Shown here piece by piece: positions 55,775-64,000 of a DNA stretch of 64,000 nucleotides (its first letter is position 1; each line of letters opens with the position of its first letter). The stretch covers positions 496,001-560,000 of the forward strand of contig NZ_NEVL01000003.1 of NCBI RefSeq assembly GCF_002261335.1, given 5' to 3'. The notes under the pieces were generated by a model. It was given only the letters and a program-made list of their open reading frames with translations. It was not told the origin of the DNA and searched no databases. The position numbers and the translations under genes are program-made. This DNA is from Bordetella genomosp. 1. GTDB lineage: Bacteria; Pseudomonadota; Gammaproteobacteria; Burkholderiales; Burkholderiaceae_B.

Positions 55775-56983
55775 ATGCAACACCCTGCCGAATCCCCCCT
55801 GCCCCTGTCCGGCGTCAAAGTGCTGGACCTGAGCGCCTACATCGCCGGCCCCTATGGCTGCGCGCTGCTGGGCGACATGGGCGCCGAAGTGATCAAGATC
55901 GAGCCGCCCGAAGGCGACAACCTGCGCAAGTATCCGTCGACGCTGGCCAGCGAAAGCCGCGCCTTCCTCGGCATCAACCGCAACAAGCGCGGGATCTGCC
56001 TGAACCTGAAGGACGCGGCCGGCTACGAGGTGCTGACGCGCCTGGTGCGCGAGGCCGACGTGCTGGTCCACAACTTCCGGCCGGGCGTGCCCGAGCGCCT
56101 GCGCATCGACTTCGCGACCCTCGCCGCGATCAATCCGCGCCTGGTGTACTGCGCCATGACGGGCTACGGCGCGGCCGGCCCGATGGCGGGCCACGCCGGT
56201 TACGACCAGGTGCTGCAGTCCATGACCGGCATGTGCGCCTCGCAGGCCAAGACCGACGGCCCGCCCGAGATTCTTTATGGCTCGGTGGTCGATTACTACG
56301 GCGCCGCGCTGATTTCCAACAGCGTCGCCGCCGCGCTCTATCAACGCGAGAAGACCGGCCGTGGCCAGGCCATCGAGGTGTCGCTGCTCGGCAGCGCGCT
56401 GGCGATGCAGTCGGCGCGCCTGGTGTGGGCCGAGGGCGAGCCGCGCGCGATCGAGCGCGACATGCGCTCGGGTGGCATCACCGGCATCCACCCCACGCGC
56501 GCAGGCCATCTGTACATCTCCGCGAACACGCCGCACTTCTGGCGTTCGCTGTGCGGCCATCTGGGCCTCGCGGAATTGGCCGAGCACCCTGACTACGATA
56601 CCGTCAAGAAACGCGCGGCCCAGGCCGACGTGCTGATCCCGCGGGTGCGCGAGGCGCTGGCACAGCGCAGCGCCACCGAATGGGCCGAGCTGTTCGGCCA
56701 GAGCGTGCCTTGCGCCGTGGTCAATCGTGTCGAGGACATGTTCGACCACCCGCAGGTGCAGGCCATGGGCTTCATGCAGCCGCTGACCAACCCGGCCGCC
56801 GGCAACTACCTGGGCCTGGCCCAGTGGGCGCACTTCGCGCCGGACGGCACGGTGCACGACACCGCCGCCCCGGCCCGCATCGGCGCGCCGTCGCTGGGCG
56901 AACACAGCCGGGAAATCCTGGCCGGCCTGGGCTATGGCGAGCAGGACATCGACGCGCTGATGGGCAGCGAGGCGGTGCGCTGA
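55775..56983 (+). CDS. CaiB/BaiF-type (class III) CoA-transferase
   Basis: 402 residues from ATG 55775; GTG 55763 would add four residues. Family III marks: GVKVLDLSAYIAGPYGCALL, GAEVIKIEPPEGDNLRKY, NRNKRGICLNLK, and the catalytic aspartate Asp173 in LYGSVVDYYGAAL. It moves CoA between carboxylic acids. Located directly after a CitE-like lyase, it probably activates a dicarboxylate or hydroxy acid for cleavage. Confidence 0.93.
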   Translation: MQHPAESPLPLSGVKVLDLSAYIAGPYGCALLGDMGAEVIKIEPPEGDNLRKYPSTLASESRAFLGINRNKRGICLNLKDAAGYEVLTRLVREADVLVHNFRPGVPERLRIDFATLAAINPRLVYCAMTGYGAAGPMAGHAGYDQVLQSMTGMCASQAKTDGPPEILYGSVVDYYGAALISNSVAAALYQREKTGRGQAIEVSLLGSALAMQSARLVWAEGEPRAIERDMRSGGITGIHPTRAGHLYISANTPHFWRSLCGHLGLAELAEHPDYDTVKKRAAQADVLIPRVREALAQRSATEWAELFGQSVPCAVVNRVEDMFDHPQVQAMGFMQPLTNPAAGNYLGLAQWAHFAPDGTVHDTAAPARIGAPSLGEHSREILAGLGYGEQDIDALMGSEAVR

Positions 56984-57076
56984 ACGCAGCGCCGCCCTTG
57001 GAATGACGCCGGCGGCCCAGCCGCCGGCCTGAAGAACAAAGCGCGCCACACAAACCCGGCGCGAGGAGACATGGCG

Positions 57077-58078
57077 ATGAGCCAGCAGCGATACCACCAG
57101 CGGCCCGCCGGGTCGAACTGGGGCGATTTCGGCGCCGACGACCAGCTCGGCACGCTCAACCATCTGGATGCGCAGGCCCGCCTGGCCGCCATCGCCGAGG
57201 TGCGCGAAGGCATTTCGTTCTCGCTCAGCCTGCCGCTCACCGTGCCGCGCGCGCCGGTGCTGAACCCGCGCCGCAAGGGCCCGGTGATCCGCCCGGCCGA
57301 AAAGAACGGCGTACCCGTCTATCGCTATCCGCTGGCCACCGACGTGCCCGGCGCGACCGACGTGATCAGCGACGACAGCGTCACGATCTCGCCGCAATAC
57401 TCGACGCAGTGGGATGCGCTCGGCCACGTCGGCTCGCTCTACGATGCCCATGGCGACGGCAATCCGCAGCCCACCGGCTACAACGGCTTCACCGTGAGCG
57501 AGCCCGCGACCGAAGGCTTCACGGGCACGCGCGACCTCTCGATCGCGCCGATGGCGCGTCACGGCATCCAGGGCCGCGGCGTGATGGTGGACCTGCGCGC
57601 CCACTTCGGCGACGAGCAGCGCAAGATCGGCCTGGCCGACCTGCAGCGCGTGATGCAGGCCGACGGCGTGCAGGTGCGGCCCGGCGATGTGCTGTGCCTG
57701 CACACCGGCCTGGCCGATCTCGCCCTCACCCTGCCCGACGACGAGCAGCACCGTCTCAAGACCAGCTGTTGCGTGCTCGACGGCGACGATCCCGAGCTGC
57801 TGGCCTGGATCAAAAACAGCCGCATCGCCGCCATCGCCGCCGACAATCACGCGGTCGAGCTGCGCAACCACAGCCTGGCCGCCGAGCGCGGCCCGCTGCT
57901 TCCCCTGCACGAACAGTGCCTCTTCAAGCTGGGCTTGCCGCTGGGCGAGCTCTGGCACCTGACCCCGCTGGCGCATTGGCTGCGCCAGCGCGGCCGACAC
58001 GCCTTCTTCCTGACCGCGGCACCGATGTACGTGCCCGGCCTGGTCGGCGCGCCGGTCAACCCCATCGCGACCGTCTGA
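57077..58078 (+). CDS. Cyclase-family hydrolase (kynurenine formamidase/isatin hydrolase-like)
   Basis: 333 residues from ATG 57077. AGGAG lies 8 bases upstream; ATG 57071 is too close to it. The metal motif appears as STQWDALGHVGSLYDAHGDG, a variant of HxGTHxDxPxHF with Gln for the first His, the form seen in isatin-hydrolase-like members. Other parts: RHGIQGRGVMVDLRAHF, CLHTGLADLAL and ADNHAVELRNH. It may hydrolyse a cyclic amide, lactone or formamide in the same pathway. Confidence 0.85.
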   Translation: MSQQRYHQRPAGSNWGDFGADDQLGTLNHLDAQARLAAIAEVREGISFSLSLPLTVPRAPVLNPRRKGPVIRPAEKNGVPVYRYPLATDVPGATDVISDDSVTISPQYSTQWDALGHVGSLYDAHGDGNPQPTGYNGFTVSEPATEGFTGTRDLSIAPMARHGIQGRGVMVDLRAHFGDEQRKIGLADLQRVMQADGVQVRPGDVLCLHTGLADLALTLPDDEQHRLKTSCCVLDGDDPELLAWIKNSRIAAIAADNHAVELRNHSLAAERGPLLPLHEQCLFKLGLPLGELWHLTPLAHWLRQRGRHAFFLTAAPMYVPGLVGAPVNPIATV

Positions 58079-58174
58079 TCGCCCCCGGCCACCCGGCCGG
58101 ATAAGCAGCGGTCGCGCGATGCACGACTATTCCAATCGATTTTTGTACCCCCCGCACGGGAGAAGTGAGAAGAC

Positions 58175-59149
58175 ATGAAAAACAAAGCAACCCTGATCCG
58201 CGCCGCGCTCGTCGCCGGCTTCGGCCTGAGCTTCGCCGGCGCGGCCGTCGCGGCCGACTATCCGTCGCAACCCATCACCGTGGTCGTGCCCTACTCGGCC
58301 GGCGGCGGCGCGGACAACGCCGCGCGCATCATCGCCCAGGGCATGGGCGAAGTGCTGGGCCAGAGCGTGGTCATCGAAAACAAGGGCGGCGCGAGCGGCT
58401 CGATCGGCGCCGCCTTCGTGGCCCGCGCCAAGGCCGACGGCTACACCGTGCTCTACGACGCCTCGGCGTTCTCGATCAACCCGGTGCTGCGCAAGCTGCC
58501 CTACGACGCGAAGAAGGATTTCATCCCCGTCTCGCAGGCCGTGAGCGTGCCCAACATCGTGGTGGCCGCGCCGGCATCGGCGTTCAACACCCTGCCCGAC
58601 TTCATCAAGGCCGCGCAGTCCAACCCGAACCGCTATACCTACGCCTCCTACGGCCCGGGCAGCCTGGCCCAGATGGCCGGTGAGCTGCTGAAGAAGGACG
58701 CGAAGATCGAAGCCGTGCACGTGCCCTACAAGGGCGGCGCCCCGGCCATCGTGGACGTGATGGGCGGCCAGGTCGACATCTACTTCGCGAATGCCGCGTC
58801 GAGCCTGAACTACGTCACGACCGGCAAGCTCAAGGCCCTGGCCGTGTCGTCGGCCAAGCGCATGCCCGAGCTGCCCAACGTGCCCACCGTGGCCGAAGCC
58901 GGCATCAAGGACTTCGACGTGGTCGAATGGAACGGCTTCTTCCTGCCGGCCGGCACCCCGCCCGACGTCGTCGCCAAGCTGCAGGACGTGATCCAGAAGA
59001 CCCTGCAGCGTCCGGACACGCGCGAGAAGCTGGGCAAGCTGGGCCTCACGCCCGTGGGCAGCAGCTCGGCCGACTTCACCAAGTTCGTCAGCGACGAGCA
59101 GACGCGTTGGGACGCCGTGGTCAAGGCCAACAACATCAACGTGAACTGA
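58175..59149 (+). CDS. Bug-family (TctC) periplasmic tripartite tricarboxylate receptor 2
   Basis: 324 residues from ATG 58175. The signal peptide ends at AVAAD; the mature start DYPSQPITVVVPYSAGGGAD, then VIENKGGASGSIGAAFVARA and VHVPYKGGAPAIVDVMGGQV are Bug hallmarks. Placed inside the CitE/CoA-transferase operon, it likely captures that pathway's carboxylic acid for uptake. TctA and TctB genes are not in the window. Confidence 0.93.
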   Translation: MKNKATLIRAALVAGFGLSFAGAAVAADYPSQPITVVVPYSAGGGADNAARIIAQGMGEVLGQSVVIENKGGASGSIGAAFVARAKADGYTVLYDASAFSINPVLRKLPYDAKKDFIPVSQAVSVPNIVVAAPASAFNTLPDFIKAAQSNPNRYTYASYGPGSLAQMAGELLKKDAKIEAVHVPYKGGAPAIVDVMGGQVDIYFANAASSLNYVTTGKLKALAVSSAKRMPELPNVPTVAEAGIKDFDVVEWNGFFLPAGTPPDVVAKLQDVIQKTLQRPDTREKLGKLGLTPVGSSSADFTKFVSDEQTRWDAVVKANNINVN

Positions 59150-59171
59150 GGCAGGCATCACCTGATGGCCA

Positions 59172-59206
59172 GAACGCCGGCACGCGAAACGCGCGCCGGC
59201 GTTTTG
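59172..59206 (+). terminator. Intrinsic terminator after Bug receptor 2
   Basis: AACGCCGGC at 59172-59180 pairs with GCCGGCGTT at 59195-59203, followed by TTTTGCG. It comes 22 bases after the receptor stop. The next gene (59245) may be read through or have its own promoter. Confidence 0.65.
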
Positions 59207-59244
59207 CGTTTATGCTCGCGCCCAATCACACCGCAGGAGATTCC

Positions 59245-59694
59245 ATGAGCCGTAAAGACGATTTCGACAAGGGCCTGGCGAACCGCCGCGCCGTGCTGGG
59301 CGATGCCTGGGTCGAGCGCTCGCTGTCGCGCGCCACCGGCTTCACCGCCGAGTACCAGAACATGATCACGCGCTACGCGTGGCACGACATCTGGAGCCGC
59401 GACGGCCTGCCGCGCAAGTCGCGCCGCATGATGGTGCTGGCCGTCACGCTGTCGCTGGCGCGCTGGGAGGAATTCGAGCTGCACGTGCGTGCCGCCCTCA
59501 CCGCCCCCGACGACTCGCGCCTGACGCCCGACGAATTGAAGGAAGTGCTGCTGCAGAACGCGATCTACGCCGGCGTCCCTGCGGCCAACACCGCCTTCAA
59601 CCTCGCCCAGGCCATCCTGCGCGAGGTCGCCGACGACATCGGCTACGTCCTCGAACCCGCCGACCCCACCCAAGCCGACCCCTTCGCCCCCTGA
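59245..59694 (+). CDS. Carboxymuconolactone decarboxylase-family protein (PcaC-like)
   Basis: 149 residues from ATG 59245 with AGGAG upstream. The all-helical CMD fold shows in FDKGLANRRAVLGDAWVERS, YAWHDIWSRDGLPRKSRRM, WEEFELHVRAALTAP and LKEVLLQNAIYAGVPAANTA. The AhpD-type CxxC pair is absent, so it is PcaC-like and not an alkylhydroperoxidase. It may take part in the ring-cleavage-product end of the pathway encoded upstream. Confidence 0.9.
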   Translation: MSRKDDFDKGLANRRAVLGDAWVERSLSRATGFTAEYQNMITRYAWHDIWSRDGLPRKSRRMMVLAVTLSLARWEEFELHVRAALTAPDDSRLTPDELKEVLLQNAIYAGVPAANTAFNLAQAILREVADDIGYVLEPADPTQADPFAP

Positions 59695-59725
59695 CCCCGC
59701 GGTTCCGTGAACGGCGTCAGCGCCA

Positions 59726-59918
59726 AAAAAATGGAGTCAGACTGCAATTATCAAAAAGGAGTCAAACTGCAAAAAGGAGTCAGACTGCATTTATCGCTGA
59801 CGGCGCCACCAAAACAAAGGTGTCAGACTGCATTTTTCGAACGCGGCGGCCGGCAAACAATGGTGTCAGACTGCATTTATCGCCGACCGCCGCGGCAGAA
59901 CAATGGTGCCAGACTGAA
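59726..59918. repeat. Second cluster of the 19-bp repeat, six units, all forward
   Basis: Units near 59727, 59753 (degenerate), 59771, 59814, 59857 and 59900 carry the core GGWGTCAGACTGCA, W being A or T. The left three have the variant AAAAAGGAGTCAGACTGCA; the right three have ACAAAGG or ACAATGG. The last one is mutated (GGTGCCAGACTGAA). Spacing between the last three units is 43 bases each. It lies in the 317-base gap between convergent genes and, unlike the first cluster, has no inverted copies. The flanks contain no other recognised feature. Confidence 0.85.
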
Positions 59919-60011
59919 TTTTTTTGTGCGGGGTCATCGGCGGGACGGCTGCAGCGCCTGGGCCCGGCATGCGGCGGCTGACCGGCCGCACGCCAGGCTC
60001 GCGCCGGCCGC

Positions 60012-61427
60012 TCAACGCGCCTGGGGCACCGTGAGCAGGCGCCGGTCCGCATCCGAGGCAGCGTGCAGCAGGCTGCCGCCGAACACGATGCGGCCCATCT
60101 CGCACACCCTGGCCGGATCACTGGTGTCGAGATTCTTGACGTCGACCTGGCCAAGCGCCCGGTTCAGCACCGCCATCGCGTCGGGCGGCAGGCGAGCGAT
60201 CATGCGGCTCAAGGCGGCACGGTAATCCGCCTGTGATGCCTCGTTGAGCGGCGCTTTCGCCATGTGGGCACGCAGGCTGTCAGTCAGCAAGATCTCCCAA
60301 TCCGAAATGTGATCGCTGAAGCTCGCGCGCTCGAGCAGCGCGATCTGGGCACGGATGCGCCGGTCGAACCCCATGGGGTTGTTCGTACGATAGAGCTCGG
60401 CACACTCGGCGGGCGGGGCTTGCAGCATCAGCTCCAAAGTAAAGACGAAGCGGTTCTGCGCCTGCTGGTTGGACAGGCGGTACTCTCCGTCGATGATGGC
60501 CTGCCGGAAAAAGTCCCGGCGTTGCTCGCGGTTCATCGGCGCGATCCGTGCGGGCACGCCGGGCGTCTTCGTGAACGTGAGCGCAACGATGTTCAGCGCC
60601 TTAGCCACCGCACCGTCCGCCCGGTATGGCGCCTCGAGAATATCCCCCGGTTGCACTTCGATGACATCAGCCGGGGGCACCGGCACCGTGCTGCCGTCGG
60701 ACCCGGGCCGAGCCAGATGCGCGCGCACCGTGTGCGGCAGGTTGCGTGCCATCCGGTACAGCTTGCGTCCCGATTCGCAGAGCCGGGCATCGGGAATTTC
60801 AGGCTGGTTCATTGCCACGTAGTACGGGTCGATCTCGCCTTCGAGCAGCCGGCTGCCCAGCAGCATCCAGCCGATACGCCACTCCTTCATGTCGCGCGCA
60901 TTGATCGGCGCCTGCGCGATGTGGACGCGCAGTCGCTCGAAGGCCACGTCGGCCCACTCCTGGGCGTCCGCCGGCGCAAGCATCCCCGAGAGTTCCTGCA
61001 GCGCCGCCTCGAAGGTGTTGCCGTCGACCTTGCCCGCACGCAGTGCTGCCGCGCACTGCGCCTCCGGCGCCGCCTCCAGGAGCTTCTGTTGCAGCGCGAA
61101 GGCGCGCTCCATGTTGCCGTCGCTCAGCCGGCGTCCGCCGTCGACCAGCGCCGCGATCAGCAAAGGCCCGCGCCGCGCCGCGGGCAGGCTCGCGACGAAG
61201 TCGCGCGACTGGACGTCGGTCTGGATCCGGGCCTGGAACGCCGCCTGCGCGGGTGAAGGCTCGGCAGCCAGGGCAGCGGCGCCCGTCGCCAGGTTGACGA
61301 TGCCGGCAAGGGCGGCGGCCGCGGCCAGGCGCGCGCCGGCGCGTTGCAACGTTCGGGCGCGCAAAGGTGCGGAGCCCGGCCGGGCGGCGCGCGTCGGCCG
61401 CGACACAATCACAGAAAAGTGGCTCAT
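60012..61427 (-). CDS. Exported protein of a new paralogous family (two domain copies)
   Basis: 471 residues from ATG 61427, overlapping the upstream gene stop (TGATG). A long signal peptide ends near AALAAEP. The mature part has two copies of one domain of about 150 residues. Copy 1 has GGRRLSDGNMERAFALQQKL, APINARDMKEW and ARLCESGRKLYRMARNLP. Copy 2 has GEYRLSNQQAQNRFVFTLEL, APLNEASQADYRAALSRM and DPARVCEMGRIVFGGSL. Each copy keeps two cysteines. No known family is recognised. It is last in a three-gene unit whose other members share the domain. Confidence 0.75.
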   Translation of the reverse strand: MSHFSVIVSRPTRAARPGSAPLRARTLQRAGARLAAAAALAGIVNLATGAAALAAEPSPAQAAFQARIQTDVQSRDFVASLPAARRGPLLIAALVDGGRRLSDGNMERAFALQQKLLEAAPEAQCAAALRAGKVDGNTFEAALQELSGMLAPADAQEWADVAFERLRVHIAQAPINARDMKEWRIGWMLLGSRLLEGEIDPYYVAMNQPEIPDARLCESGRKLYRMARNLPHTVRAHLARPGSDGSTVPVPPADVIEVQPGDILEAPYRADGAVAKALNIVALTFTKTPGVPARIAPMNREQRRDFFRQAIIDGEYRLSNQQAQNRFVFTLELMLQAPPAECAELYRTNNPMGFDRRIRAQIALLERASFSDHISDWEILLTDSLRAHMAKAPLNEASQADYRAALSRMIARLPPDAMAVLNRALGQVDVKNLDTSDPARVCEMGRIVFGGSLLHAASDADRRLLTVPQAR

Positions 61428-62290
61428 CAGCGCACCTCGGGGCGGGCGAGCAGGACGCGCTGTGCGCGCGGGCCGCGGGCATACACTTCACGCATCGCGC
61501 GGTGGTAGTCGCACACGGTGGCGGGATCGGTCGCGCCGTTTCTGAGCTTGTCGGCCAGCGCGGCGATCCGCAGCCGATCCCTTTCGCTCATCATGCCCAC
61601 CGCCAGGTACCGCGCTGAGTCGGCCTCTTCCTTCGTGGATACGTTGAGCGGCGCTTGCCGCAGGTACGCGACGATTTTCTGCAACTCCACCTCCTTCCAG
61701 TCATACGCGATTGCCGAGGCGCCGTCGCCGCCGCGTTCGAAGAACGCCAGCAACACGGCGGTGCGCGTGCGCTCGCCCGCGGATCCCGGCTGCGCCTGGA
61801 CGTAGGCGACGCATTCCTCCTGGTTGGCAAGCTTGAGGAAGGCGATCTCGTTTTCCTGTTGCAGCAGGCTCACGAAAATGGGAAGGCGGTTCGCGCCATT
61901 GGCGCGTGCCGCGATGAAGAACTTTTGCCGCTCGGCCGCGCCCAGACTGGCGATCCGGGCGGTCACCTCCGGCATCATGGCCAGGTAGGAGGCCATCAGG
62001 TCCAGCGTCTCATACGTATCGCTGCCCTCCTCGACCCGCACGTCGTAGAGCGTGCGGGGATCGATCGGCAGCTTGCCGGCGCGATCCAGGTTGTAGGGCA
62101 AGCGATTCTCCAACGGCCCCGCATTCGTGACCGTGGTGGTCGAGGTGGAGGCCGACGTCGTTTGCGCCTGGGCCGGCGCCGCGGCAAGCGAGATCACCGC
62201 GCCGGCAATGAGGCTGGCCATGGCACCAAGGCGGGTCGGGAGCCGGCGTTGGGCTTTCGATCTGATCGCCAGGCTTGAACGGTTTCGCAT
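61427..62290 (-). CDS. Exported protein of the same paralogous family (one domain copy)
   Basis: 287 residues from ATG 62290 with AAGGAG upstream. The signal peptide ends near APAQAQTT, then a Ser/Thr-rich linker. One domain copy: GANRLPIFVSLLQQENEIAF, NQEECVAYV, QAPLNVSTKEEADSARYL and DPATVCDYHRAMREVYARGP. It matches both copies in the following gene. The stop overlaps the start of that gene, so the two are translated together. Function unknown. Confidence 0.75.
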   Translation of the reverse strand: MRNRSSLAIRSKAQRRLPTRLGAMASLIAGAVISLAAAPAQAQTTSASTSTTTVTNAGPLENRLPYNLDRAGKLPIDPRTLYDVRVEEGSDTYETLDLMASYLAMMPEVTARIASLGAAERQKFFIAARANGANRLPIFVSLLQQENEIAFLKLANQEECVAYVQAQPGSAGERTRTAVLLAFFERGGDGASAIAYDWKEVELQKIVAYLRQAPLNVSTKEEADSARYLAVGMMSERDRLRIAALADKLRNGATDPATVCDYHRAMREVYARGPRAQRVLLARPEVR

Positions 62291-62451
62291 TGCTATCTCC
62301 TTTGGAATGCAGGTGTGCGCCGACCGCGAGCGAGCCTGCCCACGGCCGCGCCAGCGGAGCGCGCCAACAGGGACGGTCGGCAGGGTCGGGGTCGGCGGCG
62401 ACGCCACTGACGCGTTATCGGGCCACGACGCGAGGCGGCGCAGCGTCCGCG

Positions 62452-63852
62452 TCATTTCTCCAGCCTGTTCGGCACGACGGCGTAGTCGGGCCGCATCAGC
62501 TCGAAACGCTCTCGCCCGGGTGCCCGCAGAATCGCCTGGTAGAAGCGCCGGCCGGCATCGCAGCGCACGGCGGGATCGAGCAACGCCGGTGCCAGCGCGA
62601 CCTGCTCGAGCGGTCCGCCGCTCGCCTCGCCTTCGCGCGCCGCCAGCCTGCGCACGAGGGTCTCGTACGTGGACCTGGTGGTGCTGTTGCCGAAGGTCGT
62701 GTTGCCCCCGACGCCCATGCGCGCCTTCTGGATCTCGAACCACAGCGCGATCGTCTCCGGCGGCTGACGCCGCAACAGATCGCCGCTGGCAAGAATGCCT
62801 TGCGCCACGTCGCGCTCGCCCGCCAGCACCATGCGGTCGCACACGTCTTCGTCGACCGCCTTCAGCAGCGCGATGTACAGATAGAGCTGTTTCTGGAGCA
62901 ACGCGCTGCTTTGCGAGCCCAGCCCGTGCAGCCATTCCTGACGCAGCCAGAGCCGCTGGCGCTCAATGGTGAGAAAGCGCGTCGAATGCATGATCATGCT
63001 GTCGCCGAGAATCTGCGCGACCCAGCGTCGGCCGGCCTGGTCGAGCGCATCGCCGGGTTGGTACTGTATTCCGGGGATGATGTCTTCGAGCTCGATGTCG
63101 AAACGGCGCGGCGCAGCGGCTTGCTGCGCTGCCCCTTCCGCCGGCACGGACCGCACGACCACCGCGGGGGGCGGCTCCGGCGCGGCAACGTCGTTGCCAT
63201 CGGTCGGCATCCCAGCGCTGGCGATCGCCGCCGCCATGCGGTCCGCGTTCGAGGCGTACGCCGGCGCATCCGCGCCCGCAGCGGGCCCGGCGGGCGTGGC
63301 GCGCGTGGCGGCGGTGGCGGGCGTGACGGGCGTGACGGCCACCTGCCCGAGGCCATCGTGCTGGAAATACCTGACCCACTGCGTCATCACGTCGTTGCGC
63401 GACGGGTCCAATCCCAGTCCGGAGATGACGACACAAAGAAAGGTGAGGAACCAGGCCAGGGCCAGGCCGCCCTTGTGCGCGGCGGGCCGGACCACCTCGC
63501 CGTTGTCGGCAAGTTCGATTTCCTGGGGCTTGTCCAGCCACTGCTGCAACACGCCCAGGCTGGCGCGGCCGATCAGCACATCGCCGGTCCACGCGAAGAT
63601 GCCCACGCTGGTCGACATCAGCAGCAACATGCCTGCCCACATCTCGACGCCGCCGTGCAGATGCAATCCGTAGGCGCCGACGAGCGCGGCGACGAGCGGC
63701 ACGGGCTGCAACACCAGCGCGACGGCCAGCAATGCGAGAAACACGGTGCCCGAGCCCACGAGTGCATCCAGCGCGTAGAAGGCGCCCACGCCCTGCAGCA
63801 CCATCACCAGCAGGTGCAGCAGGAACAAGACAAGGCCAGGCACGAAATTCAT
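62452..63852 (-). CDS. Membrane protein of the same paralogous family
   Basis: 466 residues from ATG 63852 (MNFVPGLVLFLLHLLVMVLQ); ATG 63912 would add 20 residues. Four hydrophobic segments lie at about 3-25, 33-58, 72-95 and 125-145. A low-complexity Ala/Thr/Pro linker (about 165-195) precedes the C-terminal domain, which has LLQKQLYLYIALLKAVDEDV and DPAVRCDAGRRFYQAILRAP, diverged versions of the domain in the next two genes. It may anchor the two exported paralogues. Domain side of membrane is uncertain. Confidence 0.72.
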   Translation of the reverse strand: MNFVPGLVLFLLHLLVMVLQGVGAFYALDALVGSGTVFLALLAVALVLQPVPLVAALVGAYGLHLHGGVEMWAGMLLLMSTSVGIFAWTGDVLIGRASLGVLQQWLDKPQEIELADNGEVVRPAAHKGGLALAWFLTFLCVVISGLGLDPSRNDVMTQWVRYFQHDGLGQVAVTPVTPATAATRATPAGPAAGADAPAYASNADRMAAAIASAGMPTDGNDVAAPEPPPAVVVRSVPAEGAAQQAAAPRRFDIELEDIIPGIQYQPGDALDQAGRRWVAQILGDSMIMHSTRFLTIERQRLWLRQEWLHGLGSQSSALLQKQLYLYIALLKAVDEDVCDRMVLAGERDVAQGILASGDLLRRQPPETIALWFEIQKARMGVGGNTTFGNSTTRSTYETLVRRLAAREGEASGGPLEQVALAPALLDPAVRCDAGRRFYQAILRAPGRERFELMRPDYAVVPNRLEK

Positions 63853-63982
63853 GGGAGACCGGATCAGAGAGGGCGACGGGGGGCTTGCGCAGCCGGACAC
63901 ATGCTGTTGCATGCGTCAGCAATGCAGCGCATGATAAATCAAGACGCATCAGCGCGACGCCCCGGCGGCTGGAATGTCTGTC

Positions 63983-63988
63983 TATAAT
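63983..63988 (+). promoter_or_regulatory. -10-like TATAAT near the right edge
   Basis: A perfect TATAAT hexamer on the plus strand at 63983-63988, in an AT-rich patch, pointing off the right edge. A -35 element cannot be fixed. The region 63853-64000 is the promoter side of the three-gene paralogue unit on the other strand. Confidence 0.35.
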
Positions 63989-64000
63989 TAGATCGTTAGT

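Overview
The window is GC-rich chromosomal DNA of a Gram-negative betaproteobacterium, most likely a member of the Alcaligenaceae (Bordetella/Achromobacter type). This rests on two Bug (TctC-type) tricarboxylate-binding receptors, trimeric-type porins ending in Phe, many LysR regulators beside small catabolic operons, and the overall base composition. The genus is an inference. No rRNA, tRNA, phage, plasmid or IS transposase gene was seen.

Layout. 1-4072 (minus): a MoxR ATPase, DUF58, DUF4381 and two von Willebrand A proteins, the last cut by the window edge. 4200-5466: a 14-bp tandem repeat, then an anchored formylglycine-generating-enzyme-like protein. 6366-13758: a Fur-box-like palindrome in front of an mdtABC-type RND efflux operon. 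13841-23536: small metabolic units controlled by LysR regulators (old yellow enzyme, SDR, SDR plus DapA-like aldolase) and a run of a class I amidotransferase, a DUF2625 protein and an exported ankyrin protein. 23689-28188 (minus): an overlapping porin / iron-type ABC transporter operon. 28343-28819: a dense cluster of a 19-bp dispersed repeat. 28829-34532: a LysE exporter, an acyltransferase-like membrane protein, a second porin, and a YeeE-type sulfur transporter coupled to an exported rhodanese. 34676-40693: mostly exported proteins of unknown function, plus a Tat-lipoprotein LD-carboxypeptidase. 41024-53917: parvulin, a TPR protein, ChrA, DedA, an ADP-ribosylglycohydrolase, an M28 peptidase, Bug receptor 1, MscS, a FAD oxidase and a LysE/ArgO exporter.

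53930-59694 is a probable acid-degradation operon: a divergent LysR, a CitE-like lyase, a class III CoA-transferase, a cyclase-type hydrolase, Bug receptor 2 and a carboxymuconolactone-decarboxylase-like protein. It supports uptake of a carboxylic acid, CoA activation and C-C cleavage; the substrate is not known. A second, smaller cluster of the 19-bp repeat (59726-59918) separates this operon from three minus-strand genes (60012-63852). Those three share one uncharacterised domain four times in total.

The most unusual items are the 19-bp repeat family, with a four-unit module duplicated at an exact 236-bp offset; the three-gene paralogous family at the right end; the membrane-anchored FGE-like protein with both catalytic cysteines; and the Fur-like operator at the RND promoter.
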